Assembly: GCA_041287865.1 (NCBI GenBank)
Contig: JBGGMV010000066.1
Coordinates: forward strand, 1 to 64,000
Direction: 5' to 3'
Source: JAPWJZ01 sp041287865
GTDB lineage: Bacteria; Pseudomonadota; Alphaproteobacteria; Micavibrionales; UBA2020
Length of the DNA: 64,000 nt
The translations under genes and the position numbers were made by a program. The first letter of the stretch is position 1; each line of letters opens with the position of its first letter. Below, in pieces: positions 59,176 through 64,000 of the stretch. Below the pieces are notes generated by a model. That model had not been told where the DNA came from, did not search any database, and worked only from the letters and a program-made list of their open reading frames with translations.

Positions 59176-60920
59176 CAAATAACGATGACAACCTCGATGA
59201 AGGTTTCGAAGACCTCGACGCCGCGGCGGACGCCCCCCCCGGTGACGAACCCGTTCCCGGTGAAGAAGGCGGCGATGCGCTGGCCGCGCCCACGCGCAGG
59301 ATGACCTCCGGCGGGGGCTCCAGGAAAAACCTCTTTATCCTGCTGGGCCTTGTCGGCGTTCTCGCCGTTGGCGGCGGCGGCGCTTATATGTTCCTGATGG
59401 GAGGCGATGATCTTGCGCCCGCAACGCCTGTCGCGGCCGTGCCGGCCGCCGCGCCTGCAACCGAAGCGACTTTCGCAGCGCCCACCGACCCCAATGCCAC
59501 GCCGCTCGTCGATCCGCTGGCGACTGCGCCCGCGCCCGGCAACCTGTCTGACACGCGTCCCGATGCCATGGCCACGGCACCGGGCGCCATTCCCGGCATG
59601 GACGCCGCCCCCGCGACCGATCCCGCCGCTGTCGCGGTTGTTGATCCCGCTGCTCCCGCTGCTCCCGCAGCTCCCGCAGCGACTGATCCTGCCGCTGCTG
59701 TCGCCGTCGTTGATTCTGCTACCGTTGCGGTTGTCGATCCTGCCGCCACGCCGCCGGTTGATACCGCGACCGCGACGACGACCGTCACGACAACAGTCGA
59801 AACCGCCGCGAACCCCGCCGTCGACCCTGCCACTGTGCCGCCGGCTGACGCCGCTGCGCCGCCGGTAGATACGGCAGCTGCGCCGCCCGCCGATCTCGGC
59901 GCGCCGCCGGCAGAAGAAAATATAGCTGTGCCGCTCAACGCGGTGCCGCCGGCTGACGTTGCCGCCGTGCCCGCCGACCCGGCGACAACCGCGCCGGTCA
60001 CGCCCGCGCCCGGCGAACAGCAGCCCGACCTGCCCATGCCCGAACAGGCGCAGGTGCCCGCGACGACGACCACCACCACGGTCACCACCACCGTCACGCA
60101 GCCCACCGGCACGCCTGTCACGCCCGCCACGGGCGGCCCCAGCGCGGCCGAACTGGCCATCACGCAGAACGCCGCAATCCTCGACCAGCTGGCGCAGCCC
60201 GGCACGTCAACGCGGCCCTTCGATCCCGCCGCGCCCACGCCCAGCCAGACCAATGCGATCAAGGAAGTGGACAAGCTGCTGCAGCAGGAAGCCATCATCC
60301 GTCCGCTGCCGCCCTCGTGGCTGCAGGTCAGCAAGAACCGCGACGCGGGCGACATGGACAGCCGCCTCACCGCCGCGCGCTCCGCGCTGGCGCAGAACCG
60401 CAACTCCGCCGCCCTGCAGCTCTTCACCGAGCTGAGCAGCAAATACCCGAAGGATACCCGCATCCTGATGGGCCGCGCCGTGGCGCTGCAGAAACTGGGA
60501 CAAAACGAGGAAGCGCTGGGCGCCTACGAAGCCGTGCTGATCGCCAATCCCAAGAACCTGGAAGCGCTGACCAACATGCTGGGCCTGCTGAAAGGCAAGG
60601 ATCCGCAGCTGGCCGTCTCCAAGCTGACCGAGCTGCATGAAACCTATCCCTACCAGGCCGATATCACGGCGCAGCTGGGCGTCGCCCACGGGCAGGCCGG
60701 CGAATACGAACAGGCGCTCCGCTATCTCGACATGGCCGAGGCGATGGACCCCGGCAGCGCGTACATCCTCTATAACAAGGCCGTGCTGCACGACAAAATG
60801 GGCCATTCCGCGCAGGCGGGCGACCTGTACCGCCAGCTGATCCGCATGGCGGCCGACGGCTCGCTCGACGAAAACCTGCCGCTCGAGCACATCAAGAGAC
60901 GCCTGACAGTCCTGCGCTAG
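59172..60920 (+). CDS. Membrane-anchored TPR protein with Ala/Pro/Thr linker
   Basis: The 582-residue protein has an acidic cytoplasmic start, one membrane segment near residues 50-72 (LFILLGLVGVLAVGGGGAYM), and about 270 residues of Ala/Pro/Val/Thr low complexity with repeats such as VDPAAPAAP and TTTTTVTTTV. The last 200 residues form TPR units (ALAQNRNSAALQLFTELSSK, AVALQKLGQNEEALGAYEAV, YLDMAEAMDPGSAYILYNKA). This layout suits a periplasmic assembly or PilF/PilW-like helper. Similar sizes occur in TPR proteins of pilus clusters. Its start overlaps the ABC ATPase gene. Confidence 0.83.
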   Translation: MTNNDDNLDEGFEDLDAAADAPPGDEPVPGEEGGDALAAPTRRMTSGGGSRKNLFILLGLVGVLAVGGGGAYMFLMGGDDLAPATPVAAVPAAAPATEATFAAPTDPNATPLVDPLATAPAPGNLSDTRPDAMATAPGAIPGMDAAPATDPAAVAVVDPAAPAAPAAPAATDPAAAVAVVDSATVAVVDPAATPPVDTATATTTVTTTVETAANPAVDPATVPPADAAAPPVDTAAAPPADLGAPPAEENIAVPLNAVPPADVAAVPADPATTAPVTPAPGEQQPDLPMPEQAQVPATTTTTTVTTTVTQPTGTPVTPATGGPSAAELAITQNAAILDQLAQPGTSTRPFDPAAPTPSQTNAIKEVDKLLQQEAIIRPLPPSWLQVSKNRDAGDMDSRLTAARSALAQNRNSAALQLFTELSSKYPKDTRILMGRAVALQKLGQNEEALGAYEAVLIANPKNLEALTNMLGLLKGKDPQLAVSKLTELHETYPYQADITAQLGVAHGQAGEYEQALRYLDMAEAMDPGSAYILYNKAVLHDKMGHSAQAGDLYRQLIRMAADGSLDENLPLEHIKRRLTVLR

Positions 60921-60924
60921 GCCC

Positions 60925-61737
60925 ATGGAGAGCGGGGCCGAAGGACTGCCGGCGATTTTCTCCATCATCAGCGTCATCCTGCTGGGCCTCTGCCTTGGCA
61001 GTTTCGCCAGCGCGATGTCGTGGCGCCTGCCACGCGGCATTTCATTCGTCACCGAAAGATCCCAATGCCCCTCGTGCCGCGCCACGCTCGGCGTCGTTGA
61101 CCTTGTGCCGGTTTTTTCGTGGCTTTTCCTGGGGGGCAAATGCCGCCGCTGCAAGGCGCCGATCGGCTGGCGCTATCCGCTGATCGAGCTGTCGACGCTG
61201 CTGCTCTGCCTTCTCTTCCTCTGGCGCTTTCATTTTTCGCCGGCGTTGTTTCCGCTGCTGCTGCTGGCGCCGGTGATCGTCAGCATCATCGACATCGACC
61301 TGCACCACAAAATCATTCCCGACGGGCTGAACGCCTCGGTCGCACTTTTCGGCTTCATGGCGCTGGCGCTGGCCGCCGTCGATTCGGGCAACCCGCCGGC
61401 CTATCTCAGCGACAAGGGGCTCATAGCTTTGGCGGGCGCGCTGCTCTATGGGCTGGGTTCGCTTGCTTTACGATACGGGATGATGCTGGCGCTGAAGAAA
61501 GATCCGCTCGGTCTGGGCGATGTTAAGTTCTTTGCGGCGGCGGGCTTCTGGTTCGGCCTCAGCCCCGATGCGCTGGCCGCTTTTATGCTGATTTCGGGCC
61601 TGATGGCGGTCTTTTTGGCGCTTCTGTGGCGCAAGGTGAAAAAGGAACTGGAGTTCCCCTTCGGCCCCGCGCTGGTGCTGGCGTTCCTGCTTGTCCTGCT
61701 GGTACACCCGCCTGAATTCCTGACAGTATATTTTTAA
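60925..61737 (+). CDS. pilD: Prepilin peptidase / N-methyltransferase
   Basis: The 270-residue membrane enzyme cleaves prepilin leaders and methylates the new N-terminus. It has the CxxC pairs in QCPSCRATLG and KCRRCKAPIG and the methyltransferase loop. The two catalytic aspartates are in VSIIDIDLHHKIIPD and in GLGDVKFFAAAGFWFG. Eight hydrophobic segments follow the A24 family pattern. It starts 4 bp after the TPR gene. Confidence 0.94.
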   Translation: MESGAEGLPAIFSIISVILLGLCLGSFASAMSWRLPRGISFVTERSQCPSCRATLGVVDLVPVFSWLFLGGKCRRCKAPIGWRYPLIELSTLLLCLLFLWRFHFSPALFPLLLLAPVIVSIIDIDLHHKIIPDGLNASVALFGFMALALAAVDSGNPPAYLSDKGLIALAGALLYGLGSLALRYGMMLALKKDPLGLGDVKFFAAAGFWFGLSPDALAAFMLISGLMAVFLALLWRKVKKELEFPFGPALVLAFLLVLLVHPPEFLTVYF

Positions 61738-61846
61738 ATATGTAAACGCAGATTTACCGTTTTTTCAATCAAAATAGGCTATCTTTATAAGGTACTGCAG
61801 GGAGTACAGGCGTTCATTTAAAAACCGTTACGCCCCTGACAGAGAT

Positions 61847-61858
61847 TATAAGGTGTGT
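61847..61858 (+). promoter_or_regulatory. TATAAGGTGTGT element before pilT
   Basis: An exact copy of the 12-mer upstream of pilC, 50 bp before the GTG start of pilT. A partial copy (TATAAGGT) occurs at 61786-61793, so the 170-bp gap may hold two related elements. Confidence 0.45.
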
Positions 61859-61907
61859 GCAGGGCTCTGATCAAAGCGCTCTGGGGTAATCGAGGGGGAA
61901 TAAAGCC

Positions 61908-63140
61908 GTGGAAATCACCGAGCTGTTAAAATTCACGCTGGAGAACAAGGCGTCAGACTTGCACCTGAGCTCCAACAACCAGCCGATCGTGCGCATCGAC
62001 GGCGACCTGCAGCGCATCAAGACCGATATGCTGACCAGCGACATCATCCGCACCATGCTCTTCGCGGTCATGACCGAAGACCAGCGCGCGATTTACGAAC
62101 GCGAGCTCGAGCACGACTTCGCCATCTCGCTCGGCACCGACGCGCGTTTCCGTGTCAACGCTTTCACCAACCGCGGCGGCGCTGCCGCCGTCTTCCGGGT
62201 GATTCCGACCAAGATTCCGACGATGGAGCAGCTCGATCTTCCGCCCGTCATGCGCCGCCTGGCCGAACTTGAAAAGGGCCTCGTGCTCGTCACCGGCCAC
62301 ACCGGCTCGGGTAAATCGACGACGCTGGCGTCCATGATCAACCACATCAACGCGACATACCCCTATCACATCCTGACGGTCGAAGACCCGGTGGAATTCT
62401 TCCACCCCTCGAAAACCTCGCTCGTCAACCACCGCGAGGTCGGCAACGACACAAGATCATTCGCCCGCGCGCTCAAATCCGCGCTCCGCGAAGACCCCGA
62501 CGTCATTCTGGTGGGGGAGATGCGCGACCATGAAACGATCTCTCTCGCGCTGACCGCCGCCGAAACGGGCCACTTGGTCTTCGGCACCCTGCACTCGAAC
62601 ACCGCTTCCAAAACAATCGACCGTATCATCGACGTGTTCCCGGCCGCGGAAAAAGAGATGGTGCGCGCCATGTTGTCCTCCTCGATCCAGGGCGTTATCG
62701 CGCAGGCGCTCCTTAGAAAAGAAGGCGGCGGCCGCGTCGCCGCTCACGAGATCATGGTGGGCACGAACGCCGTGCGAAACCTGATCCGCGAAAACCAGCT
62801 GGCCCAGTTATACTCGATGATCCAGACCGGCTCCCGCTACGGGATGCAGACGATGGAAGACTCGGTGAACGACCTTGTCGTGACGGGCGCGATTTCCGAA
62901 CAAACCGCGCATGACGCGACCAAGGACGCGACCGAAGACATGGCGGAAGCCAACGAAGGCATCCAGGGCGGCAACGCGCCCGCGAAGGGCAAGCCCATGG
63001 TCAAGGCCCCGCCGCCCAAGGCGGTCGCGCCGCCGAAACCGGTTCCCGGCAAGCCCGCAGCAGCGCCGCCGAAACCGGCCGAAGCGCCGCCGGCTGAAGG
63101 CGAAGAAGGCAAAGCTGAAGGCGGAGGATATTCCTTTTGA
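61908..63140 (+). CDS. pilT: Type IV pilus retraction ATPase PilT
   Basis: The GTG start at 61908 follows GAGGGGG. The 410-residue protein has the PilT start (MEITELLKFTLENKASDLHL), Walker A GHTGSGKST near residue 129, the Asp box (VEDPVEFFH), Walker B DVILVGEMRD and the His box (TGHLVFGTLHSN). The AIRNLIRE-type motif appears as AVRNLIRENQ. After residue 355 it has a 55-residue Pro/Ala/Lys tail that usual PilT lacks. PilT drives pilus retraction for twitching. It overlaps the next ATPase gene by 4 bp. Confidence 0.95.
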   Translation: MEITELLKFTLENKASDLHLSSNNQPIVRIDGDLQRIKTDMLTSDIIRTMLFAVMTEDQRAIYERELEHDFAISLGTDARFRVNAFTNRGGAAAVFRVIPTKIPTMEQLDLPPVMRRLAELEKGLVLVTGHTGSGKSTTLASMINHINATYPYHILTVEDPVEFFHPSKTSLVNHREVGNDTRSFARALKSALREDPDVILVGEMRDHETISLALTAAETGHLVFGTLHSNTASKTIDRIIDVFPAAEKEMVRAMLSSSIQGVIAQALLRKEGGGRVAAHEIMVGTNAVRNLIRENQLAQLYSMIQTGSRYGMQTMEDSVNDLVVTGAISEQTAHDATKDATEDMAEANEGIQGGNAPAKGKPMVKAPPPKAVAPPKPVPGKPAAAPPKPAEAPPAEGEEGKAEGGGYSF

Positions 63141-64000
63141 GCGGAGTCGCGATCTACGCATACCTGAACGAGATGATAAAGCAGTCGGCCACCGACCTTT
63201 ATATTACCTGTGGCGTGCCGCCGACATTGCGCGTCGACAACGAATTGCACCCGCTGGGCGACCAGCAATTGCAGGAAGACGACGTGCAGGCGATGCTGAA
63301 CGAGGTCCTGACCTCGCGCCAGCGCCGCGAATTCGACGCCAACATGGAACTGAACCTCGCCTTCGACATGGGCAAGGAAGGCCGTTTCCGCGTGAACGTC
63401 ATGCGCCAGCGCCAGCATACCGGGATGGTCATCCGCCGCATCACCAGCGAAATTCCGTCGTTTGAAAAACTGCGCCTGCCCAAGATCATGGAAAAACTCG
63501 CGCTTGAAAAACGCGGGCTCATCATGCTGACCGGCGTGACCTCGTCGGGTAAATCGACCTCTCTCGCCGCGATGATCGACTACCGCAACCAGACGGTGGG
63601 CGGCCACATCATCACCATCGAAGACCCGATCGAGTATTATCACGAGCATAAAAAAGGCGTGATCACCCAGCGCGAGATCGGTATCGACACGACGTCCTAT
63701 GCGATTGCGCTGAAAAACGCGCTGCGCCAGAAGCCCGACGTTATTCTGGTGGGCGAGGTGAGGGATCCCGAGGTGATGGAGCAGACCATCACGGCCGCCG
63801 AAACCGGCCACTTGTGCCTTGCGACCATTCACACCAACAACGCGCCGCAGGCGATCGAGCGCATCATCAACTTCTTCCCCGAAGACCGGCAGCAGCAGAT
63901 CCGCATCGCGCTGTCGATGAACCTGAAGGCCATCGTCTCGCAGCGCCTGATCCGCACGATCAAGGGCGACATGGTTGTGGCGCTGGAAATCCTGCTCAAC
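63137..64000 (+). CDS. pilU: PilT/PilU-like ATPase (cut by window end)
   Basis: The frame is open to the window edge. The start is probably TTG at 63137, overlapping the pilT stop (TTGA), with GGAGG at 63123-63127; an ATG at 63173 is an alternative. The 288 visible residues have Walker A GVTSSGKST near residue 133, IEDPIEYYHEH, Walker B DVILVGEVRDPEV and TGHLCLATIHTNN. The variant P-loop (VTSSGKS) and position after pilT fit PilU, the partner of PilT in retraction. The C-terminal part lies beyond the window. Confidence 0.9.
   Translation, partial: MSGVAIYAYLNEMIKQSATDLYITCGVPPTLRVDNELHPLGDQQLQEDDVQAMLNEVLTSRQRREFDANMELNLAFDMGKEGRFRVNVMRQRQHTGMVIRRITSEIPSFEKLRLPKIMEKLALEKRGLIMLTGVTSSGKSTSLAAMIDYRNQTVGGHIITIEDPIEYYHEHKKGVITQREIGIDTTSYAIALKNALRQKPDVILVGEVRDPEVMEQTITAAETGHLCLATIHTNNAPQAIERIINFFPEDRQQQIRIALSMNLKAIVSQRLIRTIKGDMVVALEILLN

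Noticed and set aside
62837..63832. Minus-strand open frame opposite pilT/pilU
   Set aside because: Antisense to two ATPase genes with complete Walker motifs.

Overview
The window is about 64 kb of chromosome from an alphaproteobacterium. The evidence is a circularly permuted two-piece tmRNA gene, 5-aminolevulinate synthase (the C4 route to haem), an alphaproteobacterial-type SspB adaptor, a BamF-like lipoprotein, and the conserved order PPDK regulator - aroE - coaE - dnaQ - secB - fxsA - Tim44-like - mltA. Type IV pilus genes with tandem PilT-type ATPases and many lineage-specific genes would fit a Micavibrio-like or Rhodospirillales-like lineage, but the sequence alone does not fix the order or genus. 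No insertion sequence, prophage, CRISPR array or tRNA gene was seen.

Layout. 1-6.3 kb: the end of one acyl-CoA synthetase and a complete tandem copy, a lipoprotein, two tandem cytoplasmic serpins, and a small lipoprotein. 6.3-12.6 kb (minus strand): ferredoxin reductase, a membrane protein, a [2Fe-2S] ferredoxin, pheS and pheT. 12.7-17.1 kb (plus strand): PPDK regulatory protein, aroE, two tandem coaE genes, a DUF1223 protein and dnaQ. 17.2-25.5 kb: secB, fxsA, Tim44-like, mltA, an FkbM methyltransferase, a ribokinase, hemA, two small secreted proteins and ribF. 25.5-33.5 kb: lspA, bamF, miaA, degP, DUF2065, hflC, hflK and mrp.

33.5-46.2 kb is an accessory block of mostly unrecognised genes. 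It holds a 10-bp-period repeat array, two paired paralogue sets, an HExxH protein, the permuted tmRNA gene, a signal-peptidase-I homologue lacking both catalytic residues, and four translationally coupled paralogues of an unrecognised protein family. folA and thyA sit inside it. 46.2-51.8 kb: sspB, an ABC exporter, a hypothetical protein, an ankyrin protein, a degenerate CobT homologue and a DUF2147-like protein.

52.0-64.0 kb is a type IV pilus operon: PilB, PilC, a PilM/PilN-like fusion, PilO-like, PilP-like, an ABC ATPase, a TPR protein, prepilin peptidase, PilT and a PilU-like ATPase cut by the window end.

Functional links: tmRNA (which adds the degradation tag) and SspB (which delivers tagged proteins to ClpXP) are both present. 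Ferredoxin and its NADP reductase are adjacent. LspA precedes a lipoprotein gene. HflK/HflC, DUF2065 and DegP form an envelope quality-control group. Local tandem duplication recurs throughout: acyl-CoA synthetase, serpin, coaE, two accessory families and the PilT-type ATPases.
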